A stretch of DNA of 64,000 bases from Stenopsyche tienmushanensis (taxonomy: Eukaryota > Arthropoda > Insecta > Trichoptera > Stenopsychidae): contig WACJ01000501.1 in the NCBI GenBank assembly GCA_008973525.1, positions 744,001 to 808,000 of the forward strand, written 5' to 3'. Position numbers and translations under genes: made by a program. Shown here one piece after another: positions 35,755 through 46,925 of this stretch (positions are counted from its first letter, which is position 1; every line of letters begins with the position of its first letter). The notes under the pieces were generated by a model that was not told the DNA's origin, searched no databases, and saw only the letters and a program-made list of their open reading frames with translations.

Positions 35755-36043
35755 CATAGTTCCCTTCATTTGAAAAAAAAATCCATCAGATAGGAAGCTT
35801 CTTGATACCGCCAATGAACAAAGAAGGCAAGAAGTAGTATCCACTGTTGCGCAACACGTATTTATTCATTTTCTGGTAAACGAAGGAGTGAGATCAATTG
35901 AAATTTTGAGGAGACTTGAGGCACAGTTCGGTGATGTTATTCTAAGTAAGACCCAAATTTTTGATTGGGCCCAAAATTTCGTGAAGGTCTAAAAGTTGAG
36001 AAACAGACAATATAATAAATGTATTTTAACGAAGGGAACTATG
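35755..36043 (+). mobile_element. Short mariner derivative carrying only the helix-turn-helix
   Basis: The ends match perfectly for the first 13 bases (CATAGTTCCCTTC on both strands) and are flanked by TA. The interior encodes one segment of about 50 codons ending in 'LRRLEAQFGDVILSKTQIFD', then WAQNFVKV and a stop. This corresponds to the N-terminal DNA-binding helix-turn-helix of a mariner transposase. All catalytic parts are deleted. At 289 bp it is a MITE-sized derivative. The related scrap at 26335 lacks such ends. Confidence 0.8.
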
Positions 36044-36129
36044 TAAAAAAACAAGATACGCCATTCGTATTTTTATATATCACTAATACATTCGTACATA
36101 AAATTTCTGGGTTATAATTGAACCCCTCT

Positions 36130-36310
36130 TGTAATTTAGCGCAGAGCCGTAATGATAGAAAGTGTCTAGACGCTACATCGCTTCGGCGATCGTACAGATC
36201 ATAGCGAATGTCGCAAATATCCTGGAAGAGGCCACTGTGGCCATAAGGTTTGTGTGCTCAATCGGTCCGCTCTTCGGACCGCTGAATGAACGTCTCGTGA
36301 TCAGATGCCA
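36130..36310 (+). repeat. Repeat A, subtype 1 partial copy
   Basis: Contains 'atgatagaaagtgtctagac', 'cgatcgtacagatcatagc', the hairpin block (cggtccgctcttcggaccg) and an end block. Its downstream end runs into the mariner scrap at 36313. Confidence 0.6.
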
Positions 36311-36312
36311 TA

Positions 36313-36491
36313 CCTCAATGGCAAAACAAAAACAATGTCGTGATGATGTTTCAATCGAGTGTTTGGCGATGTTTCACAGCAATAAAGTCCAGTTTTTGCA
36401 CCCATTTATAGCAACAGATGAAACGTGGCCCAATCACTTTACATCTGAGACAAAAGAATATGAGAACCCTCCACTGACTCAAGCTGTTTAG
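36313..36491 (+). pseudogene. Mariner transposase fragment fused to repeat A
   Basis: A plus-strand frame that begins inside repeat A continues as 'DDVSIECLAMFHSNKVQFLH', then FIATDETWPNHFTSETKE. The DETW motif has the first catalytic Asp intact, although the following IHH reads PNH. No HDN block follows; repeat A subtype 2 sequence starts instead at about 36489. Confidence 0.65.
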
Positions 36492-37100
36492 TCTCTGGGG
36501 GGTTTCCGTGATTGCATAGATCATAGAAAGCCCCGGGTACGCATTTATCACCGAAAATGCCGCAAAAGACCCTAAAAGAGGACGGAGTGGCCACAAGGTC
36601 TGTGTGTTCAAGCGGTACGTTTTTCAGATCACTGACACGATGAATCGGTCGAAAATATTGCTCGGATCGATCTAATATTTAATTGATATTGAAGAAAAGA
36701 GGGATTAGACAATATAGTCGGAGCCGTAACTAGGGTATGAAGCGCCCATGAAATCAAATTTATTTTTTAAAGTTAACTAATTCTATTATAAATGCAATAT
36801 ATTGAATTATAATGTTTGATTTAAAGTGTCTGGACACTGCGTTGCTTCCGTGATCGTACAGATCATAGAAAATGCCGTAAAAAGTCTTTAAAGAGTGGCC
36901 ATAAGGTTTGTATGCTCAATCGGTCCGCTTTTCGGATCGCTGATATAACGAACGAGCGGCTCACGATCGAATGCCATACTTGAACATAACGATAATGAAG
37001 AAAAGAGGGATTAAACAACTTAGCATATATTATAAAAATGGATAGAGTCAATCAGTGTTGGTTCATGTAAAGTAGAATGGTTGAATAAAATAAAAACCAT
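36489..37100 (+). repeat. Repeat A subtype 2 piece followed by a subtype 1 copy
   Basis: 36489-36660 matches subtype 2 (36535: ggtacgcatttatcaccgaa). At about 36715 a new copy begins (gccgtaactagggtatgaag), so two copies sit head to tail. The hairpin of the second copy is cggtccgcttttcggatcg. The 3' tail shares an aatggttgaataaaataaaa string with the copy ending at about 1790. Confidence 0.65.
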
Positions 37101-38808
37101 GCGCAACTCGACCGGGTCGGTATTCTGCGTTTTGCGCCCCAAGCCCAATTGCGCCCGTGGCGGGCGCCTCTTTTGTCATCTCCTTGTTAAAGTTCTGCCG
37201 TCATCGCGATCAAACAATAGAGAGGAAGATAGTAAATACATTTACGTTTATAAAAATACACCATAGAAGCTAAAGGGTTAAACCCGATATAATTATAGGT
37301 CGATCGCACATGTCGCGAGAAAGATATGTTTTATAGCAATTCATTGCAATAAAACAATTCAAACAGGACGAACAGATTTGTTTTGACATTTCAAATGACA
37401 GTTGACGCCCGCGTTTGAATCGATTTAGACGATGAATTTTCGTCAATCGGAAAATCGACGATTTATCGACGATTTTTTTTAAATTTAAATAATTTTAAAA
37501 TAATTTATATAATATAATAATTTAAAAGCACTAATAAATCAACGATTAAGCACCGAATTACATTGAATATAAAAGACGTAAGAACGCGCACTATGGAGAG
37601 ATATGCACTCGCCGCGGGCGACCAACCAAGACTGATTTTAGAGGCCAAAGTTGAGACCGTTTCTGTGCGTCGGCACAAACATAAATTCTCACACTGCACT
37701 CGTTACTTCAAATGTTGTAAAACAATTGCTCAATGAGAACCAAAATCGACATTTTACGACCTGACGATCGAAGGTCGAAAAGGGCGATCACAATTAGGTT
37801 CGAACAGCGCGATAAACCATTGCGACGCCATTTTAACGCGCGCAAAAAAACCCCACCAAAAGGGCAAATCCATTTATATTTTCTATCAAAAAAGGGTGTT
37901 TTTAGTCACGTTCGCTTTCTTTTGAGCCTCGAACAACGTATTTCATTGGATCCCGATGAAATTGCCGTACGCCATTGAAATCCTTTGTACAATTCTCGTT
38001 GCGTATATTACCGCATTTTTATGTTCTTTATAAATCCTGCGATACAATACACCCACGCCCGTTATTTTTTGTGGTTTTTATTTGAAAGTGAAACTTTCAC
38101 GTATTCTATTTTTGTCTATTGTAAGAGTTGATAGAAGCCATCGTTCTTGAATGGAAGAATAATGGACGTCGTTTGTTCGGTAAATTGTATCATATTAAAC
38201 ATAACATCGGACATGGATTACATAAGGCCGGATCGTGTTTCCATCGCCGTTGTATATATACATTTTTACTTATAAAATACTCTCAGATTGATATTATCTA
38301 TAAAATTTGCACAGTTTATCTATCGTTTATTTTGTCCATGATTTATTATGATTGAAATTCCTTGTTATTCCCGTGGATGATCAAATATACACATTAAACA
38401 TGTGTTATTTATGTAAACAAATCTTATCAATTTATTTGTATGGTTTATCAATAGAAATATTTTTCAATAATATCCTTGAGCCGTGTCCATCGCACTAATC
38501 TTAAAGACGATACGCGCATGCGCCGCGCCATCTCTATTATGTGTGTGTCTATATGTAGCATAAAGCAACCACTTTACCCATTACATATTTTATTATATAA
38601 TACACAACGTACGGCCACATCTTTTAGCTAAAAAAAACCTTTTAACAAATGGGAAAAAAAGCAATGCAATAAATCAACATTCAATAAGAATATTAAAAGA
38701 CCCAAAAACAGAATTTGATGCATGAGAGAATTAAGAGAGATCTTAAATTTAGGTGGGCCGTCACAGAAAATGCATATTTTCATAGAAACGTATGTTAATT
38801 TTTATATA
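37101..38808. other. No gene recognised
   Basis: AT-rich, with a frame at 37733-37978 (81 codons, basic) that has no motif. Confidence 0.35.
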
Positions 38809-38970
38809 CACTTGGATCTTTTTTATGCGACTAGATACGTTCCATGGGGAGTCGCATAAAAAAATCGCAAAAAAAGAGACTTGAACTACACAGAAAACCG
38901 CATAACTTCAAATCACTACGATAGAATGTACCAAAAATCGCATAAAAAAAGTTTAAAAACACAATACATA
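38809..38970 (+). repeat. Family E MITE, single end
   Basis: Begins after TA with cacttggatcttttttatgc and contains the same 'gttccatggggagtcgcata' and 'ccgcataacttcaaatca' blocks as the complete copy at 4553-5088, in the opposite order on this strand. The other terminus is missing. Confidence 0.65.
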
Positions 38971-39222
38971 TTTTTTATATAAACTGCTTAGTTAAAGCCT
39001 ATTTTACACGATAATCATACAAATCATCGTTATCTGTCAATAAAAGATTTCTCGAATACGATGTAATTTTTGAGCTTAATTTTGTGCCATGACTGATCTT
39101 CTGATTCCATTTTTCTTGATTGCTCTTATGGTTGGTTCGCTCAGGTTGAGAGATTTACTTATCTCAGTAGGATTTTGTTAATTCGCCAAGTGATGAATGA
39201 ATCTGAATAAATTGTCTGATAT

Positions 39223-39495
39223 ATAAAAATGAATTGGGTTTTGTTCATGCGAAATGCGCTGCCATACCGTCCATCGGATTGCGATAAAACTTCGTCCACT
39301 TATTGCCAAGGATTCCGCGAGTAACATAGGCATGGTCTAATATATATATAAAAATCAATGTTTGTTTGTCCGTATTTAATGCGCTGCCATACCGTTCATT
39401 CGATTGCAATAAAACTTTGCCAACTTATTGTTTGCACTATCTCAAATAATATAGGCATAGTACAATTAACTTACAGTAGATCTCATATATAAAAA
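39223..39495 (-). repeat. Dispersed repeat B (two-unit) copy, inverted
   Basis: Both units carry the core as its complement (gcgctgccataccgt). Same spacing of the AT-rich blocks as the other copies. Confidence 0.7.
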
Positions 39496-40126
39496 TCAAT
39501 GTTTGTATGTTTGTTCATATTTATAATAAAACAAACAAAATAAAATAAATTTCATTATTTCTATCATTCCTAATTAAACAAGATAATTCTTCCAAATTAA
39601 AAGAAGTCTTGCCATACGTGGTGGGGGGATTTAAGAATCAATTTAATATCAAGTCGGTGGATCATGTTCCTGACAGAAAATCGATATTTTATGAGTGGAC
39701 AGCTTTAGGAAAACCGGTGATATACAGTAAAACACCCTGGAAGTTCAAGAACCACTAGTCAATTTTGCGATTTAAATGTTGCATTAACAACGATTACGTT
39801 GGTATGAACATGTCGAATGTTTGTGTTACGCGCGTCAACACATGGACAAAGCGACGAACACATTTAAATGTGAATCCAAATTAGAATCAAGGCGTTTATG
39901 AGCATCTTCTGTCCAATTTTTGTGGTTCAAGGGATCATTAAAGCGGCTTCAATCGTCACCTCCGATATCTATTAGCGCTGGGAGTAAACATTCAACACTC
40001 GGGAGTCGTTAACCCCTGCAGGTCTATTTAAAATTGACTGATCGGACGGAAGATTAACCGGAGCAACTGGTGACTCAGTGGACGTTGTCCTAATGTGCTG
40101 GAACGAATTTCACTTAAGGCAATTAT

Positions 40127-40522
40127 ATGGCGAAGGCATCGTACCGCCGTTCGGAGACCGCGACAAATAGTACATCACGGGAAGGAAGCTCGAAACGGGA
40201 GATTATGATTAATTGGACAGAAGGAGAATTTATTTCTTCCCTCTTCCATCTAGGATGCTCTTCGAATGTGTCAATCTCCATTAGCTATCGTTCCGGAGGC
40301 ATCGACCAGCGGCAGTTCATCATTGTTTCAATACATCTGCTTATGAATACTTCAGTCCGATTCGAAAATAGACGCGCAAGAGTTGTCTTCTGCTGGAACA
40401 GCCAGGGTAGAATAAAAAAGCATCAGAGAAATGGTTATACAAGCGGCGTATTTCTGCACTTCCTAGTTGACAACTTCTTGGAACCCAATCGTGATAAGAT
40501 GGAAATAGTTTTGGTCGTTTGA
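40127..40522 (+). CDS. Unrecognised 131-residue open frame
   Basis: An ATG-started frame in repeat-free sequence. The N-terminal 28 residues are Ser/Thr/Arg rich, and a Val/Ile-rich middle and a basic stretch follow. No domain was recognised. The opposite strand is also open for about 80 codons here. It could be an exon or chance. Confidence 0.2.
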   Translation: MAKASYRRSETATNSTSREGSSKREIMINWTEGEFISSLFHLGCSSNVSISISYRSGGIDQRQFIIVSIHLLMNTSVRFENRRARVVFCWNSQGRIKKHQRNGYTSGVFLHFLVDNFLEPNRDKMEIVLVV

Positions 40523-40679
40523 AGTGGATGTGGACGAAATTTAAATTCGAGCAAGTGGAATGAAAGGAAGACATTCAAAGGGATTTTATGTGAGAGCCAA
40601 AAAGGTTCCAGTGGAATTCCGGTACATGGAAAACTCGATCCTCGTCGGTGAATCGTATTTTTTTTGCCTTTCAGCAATC

Positions 40680-43600
40680 ATTTTATTTATTCTCACCCTT
40701 ATTTTCCAATAAGTTCGATAGCTTAATAAAGTAATTAATCGCGTGCCATGGATCTTGAATGCCTCATAGGCTTGAACTATGACGCAAAACTAGCAGACCC
40801 CAAATCGGAAATACAACCTTATTCTCATATCCAAAGGTCAGGCCGAATTTCATTCATAACCGAATATTATTAGGTCAAACGATGGTCTAAATTTATCATC
40901 TTTTGTGATGTCGGACAAGCCAAAAATAAAAACGACCATGATTTTGCAACATTTTAGCTCGGGTCCTGCATGACGGAATACTCATGCTATAATTTGGTAC
41001 AATTCTAGGAACGTGTCACGCTTTATGCTGCGAATTCAGCCTCGTCGTTAATAATAAAAAAAACAGCAATCTGATTTAATACGCTGTTATAGATGTGCTT
41101 TAAAAGACACATGTTTGAAAAACATAATCAAATTTAGCACAACAACGAAGGCCTTACAAATGGCCGTCCGTTATCATAACCGCACGAATGCCTTCAAATT
41201 ATGATCATTTTTTGCAATAAAACGTACGACAAAGCCAATTTAAAATTTAAAAAATACTATTAATACGAAATAAATGTATCTAATGTAATGTTTTTGGATC
41301 TAAATAAATTCATATTGCGGTTTGGCACGCAGATGATCCTTTGGACTTCTGCGATGTTCAAAGCCATCGTTTGAGTTTTGAAATAAAGCAATGCTTTCAA
41401 CAAGAAGATGTGCCCAGTTTTACGTCGACGGAGTGTTTTATTGCCGGTTTTATAGCCAACAGACGAATGCAAATGTTTCGAAAGCCAGACGGGCGTGTCC
41501 TTTAATTGTCTTTAGTAGCTCGAGCGTGTCGTTAAACGAGCTCATTACTACAAATGCACATTGACCGCACGAAAAGGACCTCAACAATGGATATCTTCGC
41601 GATAATTAATTAATCCTGTACGTATCGTATTAAACGCGACCTCATCGACTGGGTCTAGTATCGCGCAGAAGGACATTGTCCGAGTATCGGATTGAGGACA
41701 GCGATACCGAAATGGAGTGATGATATCATATTATCTGGATAGGCAAGGCTCCAGGAAGGCTCGTGTCCATCACGCGCCGCTATTACAGCATTCGGCATCA
41801 TTAGATGCGTGATGGACTCAATGATGGCCCGGAAACAGCGACAATTACTGGACATGTGCTTTCAAATTGCTTACATAATCTAAATGTCGAACAGTAAAAA
41901 TTCGAATAAAATTATTATCAGATCATAATTCAAAACTCGCATAATTCATTAATTAATTGCTTTGTTTACAATCGAAATAAATATTAATTATTTTTAGTCA
42001 TGTCAACGCCATCTATTAGCAATCGTTGTAAATACAGCCAAATAAATATCCAAGCTACCAACCATATAAATAAACAACAACTTACATCTAAAAATTATGC
42101 TACCAATTAATAGATGGCGCTATAAAATTTAGTATGTATAATATATTAATTTTGCATTTAAATGTCGCAAATTCTAAATAACATACAATTTATTATTACG
42201 ATGTTTTATAAATATATATTTTTTCAATATATTGCGGCTAAATAACCTTTATCCAAACACGGACTGGGTCGTCTGCGCGCCTGTCAAATAAAAACCACAA
42301 ATGTCTTCATGGTTCAACGATTCTTCCACACCCACATTTTTTGCCAAAATTTATCACCGTGCGAATTTTCAGCGTCGAAATAAAATTAAAAAAGCAAACA
42401 TCCAATTAATATAATGGATATACGTTCACTTTTGACAGGCTTTATTTTATTTTGACGTTCTTAAATTATTTTTATCTCATGTCCCCCTCGAATTATTAAT
42501 GGGATAAAAAAAGGCGAAAAAAGCACATTTATGGAGCTTGGTATGTATTATTTAAAAAATGCTATAAATCGCTTCCAATTATCACATATTGCAAATATGC
42601 GGGATGGATTGCGATGGACTATTTGAATAAGATCGATGATGAATCTATCAAAATTAGGGAGGCATGAAAACATTATATATTATATAGCTTCAATCATCAA
42701 AGAGCCAACAATGATCGCTGGAAAATAATATGGTCTGAGTTAATTCAGCGTGTAAATTTAATCGAGCCAGCTGAAAATAGCGTGGATGCGATGGTTTTAT
42801 CGATATGAATTTGATCTGGACGAAGCAAATTTGATGAAAATTGGCATATGGGATTATCCATAGAACATAGTTACCGAATCTTCCTGTGCTCAGTACAGAG
42901 TATCCAAAAACAGATCCCTGGTGTATCACCATATAATTGCTTTAAATTTAGTTAATTAAAACAATAACTCTAGGAATCAATCACTATTTTATTACTACAA
43001 TGAACATCATACATATCCTTAAATTGAAATTGAGTCGATCTGAAATAGAGATTTTGTCCTATGAATCACTGATTGTATTACAATCATCATCTCGTACTAT
43101 GGACAACGATTGCAATTATTCGTTGCACCACACGTTACAATTAATTGCATATTTTGCAATTTTAATAAGAAACCGATTACAACGAAGAATGATAGCTCAC
43201 TCTGGCACGTAATGAATATCGTACTGATTTAATATAATAAATCCGCGCATAAGTCTATTGTTCTGGGCGACCGTAAACAGAAATAACGACACAAAAGTCG
43301 GCATGCTCTGTCAACGTTACACAACGCAATTTGTTCGACACACAATATTCGGTAAACCATAATTCCATAATAATTTACCGCGGAAAAAAATCATAGCGTC
43401 GAATCAAAAATTGCGCAATTGCTGTTATACGCCATGGTCGGCGTGTGATAGATCTCCGCTGGATGGATTCGACAAATTATTGAGCCATTTGCATGACAAC
43501 TGCAGACGATTCAAATCCGACCGGCGACGGAGACTGATCACGTCCCGATTTTTTCATCTTACGGTGTCCCGAGATGACATATGCGCATAGCAAATGCAAA

Positions 43601-44762
43601 TGGAACGTTATGTGCTCGCTGAATGGAGAAGAAGGATTACCACGTGGGTGAACAACCCGAGGAATGTCATATCAAATCTGCTCTCCGGAGAGGACAGCTT
43701 TCCATCTCTGCGGACCGTCAAATTGCATCTCAATAATTAAATCACGTCTCTTTGTATGCCCACGACGGGAAGACGTCCATTATACAAATCGGATTGCTCA
43801 ATCTTTCGGCGTTGTGCCGCTTCCAAAATAATATATCGCACAAGACATCTTTATTATGATACAAATGCAAAGTCTTTCAATAGAGACGCTTGATATTTAA
43901 TCGATTATAGCGACTATGTTGTTAAAGCAACATCTGCTAAATTTATTGTAAATTATTTTTTAGTATATGGCAAATTATCATAGAAGGTTATAGTTAATCA
44001 ATCCAAAAAATAATACACAAACGAGGGTAGTTCCCCGGGTGCAGGGTCTGGAGCAGTTGGAAGTTAACCCAAACTTCTGTAAAATGCATCCCGAGATCAC
44101 TGGTGCGAATTTTGGTGGTGAAGAGGTTTGCTTAACTTTCATAATGCGGATATATCCGTCATACCCATTTTGCATGGACTTTGGTCATGACGGATATATA
44201 CGTCATATCCACTCAAGGGGTTAAATCGTAGGTCTATGAGTATAAACTGCAATCAATTGATGCCCTCAAAGTCAATACAACGAACGTCATCCAGTAAATT
44301 TATCCAGATTTAGCCCCGAATAGTAAGAATTTAGCCGCGTGCCACCAAGCAAAGCCGCGGCATACATTTGAACGATATTATATTCCATAATTAATGCCAT
44401 AAAATATGCTTTCAAATAAAATATAAATTTAATGGATATCTCCCACATAGCTTGTTTTATTTACATTAAAGAATTGAGCGTCTTTATTGAATGAAAGACC
44501 ACATATAATACTAGCAAATAAATTCATTATGATGCATCAGCTGCTTTACCTCGACATATGGATTACGATTGCAGAATAGATGATTGATTCGAGCACATGT
44601 TTATTTAAATAAAATATTAATATATCGATATGGATACTTGGAAATTCAGCGCGTTACCTTATCGAATGTAATATACGCGAATTCCAGTTATCTTTGTATT
44701 ATTCAATGTAAAGGGGAGATACGATATGAAGCTTGTGATATTGTGTTTTTTTTAAAACTTAC
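40680..44762. other. Largely unique sequence, no gene recognised
   Basis: A long repeat-poor stretch. Near 44150-44221 two near-palindromic strings (gcggatatatccgtcat and tgacggatatatacgtca) precede a 'ccactcaaggggttaa' end that resembles a piggyBac-like terminus, but no partner end was found. A 66-codon minus-strand frame at 41655-41855 and a 65-codon frame at 43978-44175 show no motif. Confidence 0.35.
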
Positions 44763-44929
44763 CCAACATGCTGTGCTCCTGAAGCGAAATGGTGTCTTCG
44801 TCGTGGATTCCAGCCGGTTCTTCAGCAATAGACGGGAGCCGCCCAGCATCTGAGGGCTCCCCTCGATACTCCACCGCCGGCTCCCGATCCTGGCGCATCC
44901 ACTCGAACTCTGGGAAGCGACGATCCCAT
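44763..44929 (-). CDS. Candidate internal exon with good splice sites
   Basis: On the minus strand an acceptor (aatacgttttcag) precedes 167 bases that end at a strong donor (CATGTTGG then GTAAGTTTT). In the one natural-looking frame the block gives 55 codons with one extra base at each end: acidic and Pro-containing, with FPEFEWMRQDREP near the start and the Glu/Asp-rich run LPSIAEEPAG..HDEDTISLQEHSML at the end. CG-rich wobble positions contrast sharply with the AT-rich flanks. Other frames are partly open but less natural. No family is recognised. It fits a cytoplasmic or linker exon of a gene with very long introns, perhaps the same gene as the block at 56246-56341. Confidence 0.6.
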
Positions 44930-45157
44930 CTGAAAACGTATTTAGAAATCATGAGATCAAAGAATCGTTTCCAAACTTTGCGAATTCGTCACGTCATTAT
45001 CTCGCAGCTCTGTCATTAAATGACAGCCATTATGTCTGAAGAAAAGTGGACCGTTCCTAACGATCGCGTTGCATCACAACATGTGTTTACACCCGGCATA
45101 TTAGTAATGCAGAATTTTCTCACGTGTGAAAGTAGATTATTATAATGGATCGTTCCA

Positions 45158-45367
45158 GTGCGGTTGGCCAAGATCAGCCTCGCAGAAGATTGCGGTTTAC
45201 ATCTTTTTCTTTCGAGCGGACAGGTCGATCCATACGGTTTTTGGTCTTTTTCTAGCAAATTAGATCCAGAGTCGCGTTTCGATACAATCGTCGGAGAAAA
45301 TGACTGCATTACAATGCGCAAAAACGATGAAAGCTGGCGGAAGAAAGGGCCCATGCAAAAAAGTTAA
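45158..45367 (+). other. Open frames beside the 44.8 kb exon
   Basis: A plus-strand frame of 69 codons and an overlapping ATG frame from 45145 (MDRSSAVGQDQPRRRLRF) occur in CG-richer DNA, opposite a minus-strand frame of 112 codons (45016-45354). None has a known motif. Confidence 0.15.
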
Positions 45368-45524
45368 TCGATATCATACTTGTAATGGAATCGACGGTGA
45401 CAGAATCGAGCTGCTATTGTATTCGATGATTGTTGTTCAAAAGAGAAATCTTTTTTATGCACCAACAATATGAGAAATGTTCTATTCTTTGATAATGCAT
45501 AACAAAAATGCTTAAAGGGTTATT

Positions 45525-45850
45525 TTTTTGCATTTTTTCAATGTTTAGACTTTTAAAAATATACCATTCAAAGAAATTTCCAAAATTCCAATTATTTACG
45601 GAGTTATAGCTATTTTAGTGACGCGGCAACTAAGCCTGTTTCTCTCGAAACTACTTTTTTAAGCACGGTTGACATAATATCTCAAGTTGAAATCAATCAA
45701 TTTACTTCAAATTTAATACAAACATTGTATATATAACTATCTATTGTCTCTACCAGATTTATGTTAAAATTATATTTTTAACTATGTTTAAAAAAATTAA
45801 AACTGTTTACATTTTTTTTAAACAGTCGCAATTTTTCCCCAGCTTATAAC
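45525..45850 (+). repeat. Repeat F copy (inner part of family E)
   Basis: Shares 'ttcaatgttt.gacttttaaa', 'gctattttagtga' and 'ttaatt..tttacttcaaa' blocks with 52010-52340, which is the inside of the complete family E element at 51776-52641. It probably derives from a decayed longer E element whose ends are gone here. Confidence 0.5.
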
Positions 45851-46230
45851 TTTTTTTTAATTTTATTTATTTTTTGTCTATTATATATTCTAAAAATGTC
45901 AATAAATATCTGATACAAAAATGTATTTTTGTTACTTTTTTATCGAACTTGTAAAAACACCCAAAATTTGTACCTCTAGACTAGAATACCCCCATGGAGA
46001 AAGCCATTAAACCATGAAACCTGATCTTTCAACAGTTTCAGATCTTAGAACAGATTGTATAATATGATCCTTGGTTTTCTGGTGGCCATAATACAGCCAA
46101 TAAAAAATAAATAACATAATTTATATCATAACGAATGCTTAAAAGATCAGAATTTGTAGAAAATTTTCAATAATTTTACCATTGATTTGTTAATGAGATA
46201 TTTTAAAAAATGTCTTTTTGTCTGAATTCT

Positions 46231-46400
46231 CTTAACCCTTTGACGAGTTTGCACGCACATGCTGCGGGCGCATTTGAATTATCTAAAGAGACTATATTTC
46301 GGCGACTAATTGATCCATTATTCATTATGTCAAATCGTATAATCTCTCATTTATGTAATTATACATGTTTATGGCTTTTGAATTTGGGGATTCCGGGGGA
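46231..46400 (+). repeat. Repeat C copy, left part
   Basis: Starts TTAA then ccctttgacgag, the layout of a piggyBac-superfamily terminus. The part at 46300-46390 is nearly identical to 49898-49987 (for example 'tccattattcattatgtcaa'). Repeat A follows at about 46440 and then the rest of repeat C from 46735, so repeat A looks inserted into this copy. Confidence 0.6.
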
Positions 46401-46439
46401 ATTGGGATAATATTATAAATGAAATATTAAATATTAAAT

Positions 46440-46735
46440 TATTAAATATTAAATTGTAATGTTTGATTTAAAATAATACACAAAGATAGGCCCAAAAGTA
46501 CCCGACCTATTGTATAGATGGCGGTTACTGTTGTAAAAAAAATACTATGATAGAAAGTGTCTAGATATTACGTTGCTTCCGTGATCGTACAGATCATAGA
46601 AAATGCCGCAAAAAGCCCTAAAAGAGGACGGAGTGACCATAAGGCTTGTATGCTCAGTCGGTCCGCTTTTCGGACCGCTGATATAACGAATGAGCGGCTC
46701 GCGATCAAATGCCATACTTGAACATATTTATGGCT
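46440..46735 (+). repeat. Repeat A, subtype 1 copy inserted in repeat C
   Basis: Blocks in order: 'agatggcggttactgttgta', 'atgatagaaagtgtctagat', 'cgtgatcgtacagatcatag', 'ccgcaaaaagccctaaaaga', the perfect hairpin (cggtccgcttttcggaccg) and the end block. Flanked on both sides by repeat C sequence. Confidence 0.65.
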
Positions 46736-46925
46736 CTGCTCTTAACAAAATCGAAATGTGTCAACCCTTTGATGAGTATGTAAGCAACATGTTGGGTATA
46801 AGCTCGAGTGATCCATAGAGAGTATGCCGCGCACTAACATTTTAATGGATCCTTATACGGTTCTTGAAGCCACATACATCAATTATACACATGAAACTCA
46901 GAGACACTATTACCATCAACGGGTT
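46736..46925 (+). mobile_element. Small piggyBac-like MITE (repeat C)
   Basis: The left terminus ccctttgatgagtatg (after TCAA) and right terminus (on the other strand, ccgttgatggtaatag after TTAA and c) are roughly inverted. The 165-bp body has no coding capacity. TTAA is the expected target of piggyBac elements, so this fits a non-autonomous member. Confidence 0.5.

Noticed and set aside
44139..44221. Complete piggyBac-like MITE ending at ccactcaaggggttaa
   Set aside because: Only one terminus-like end was found. The near-palindromes inside do not form a partner end.
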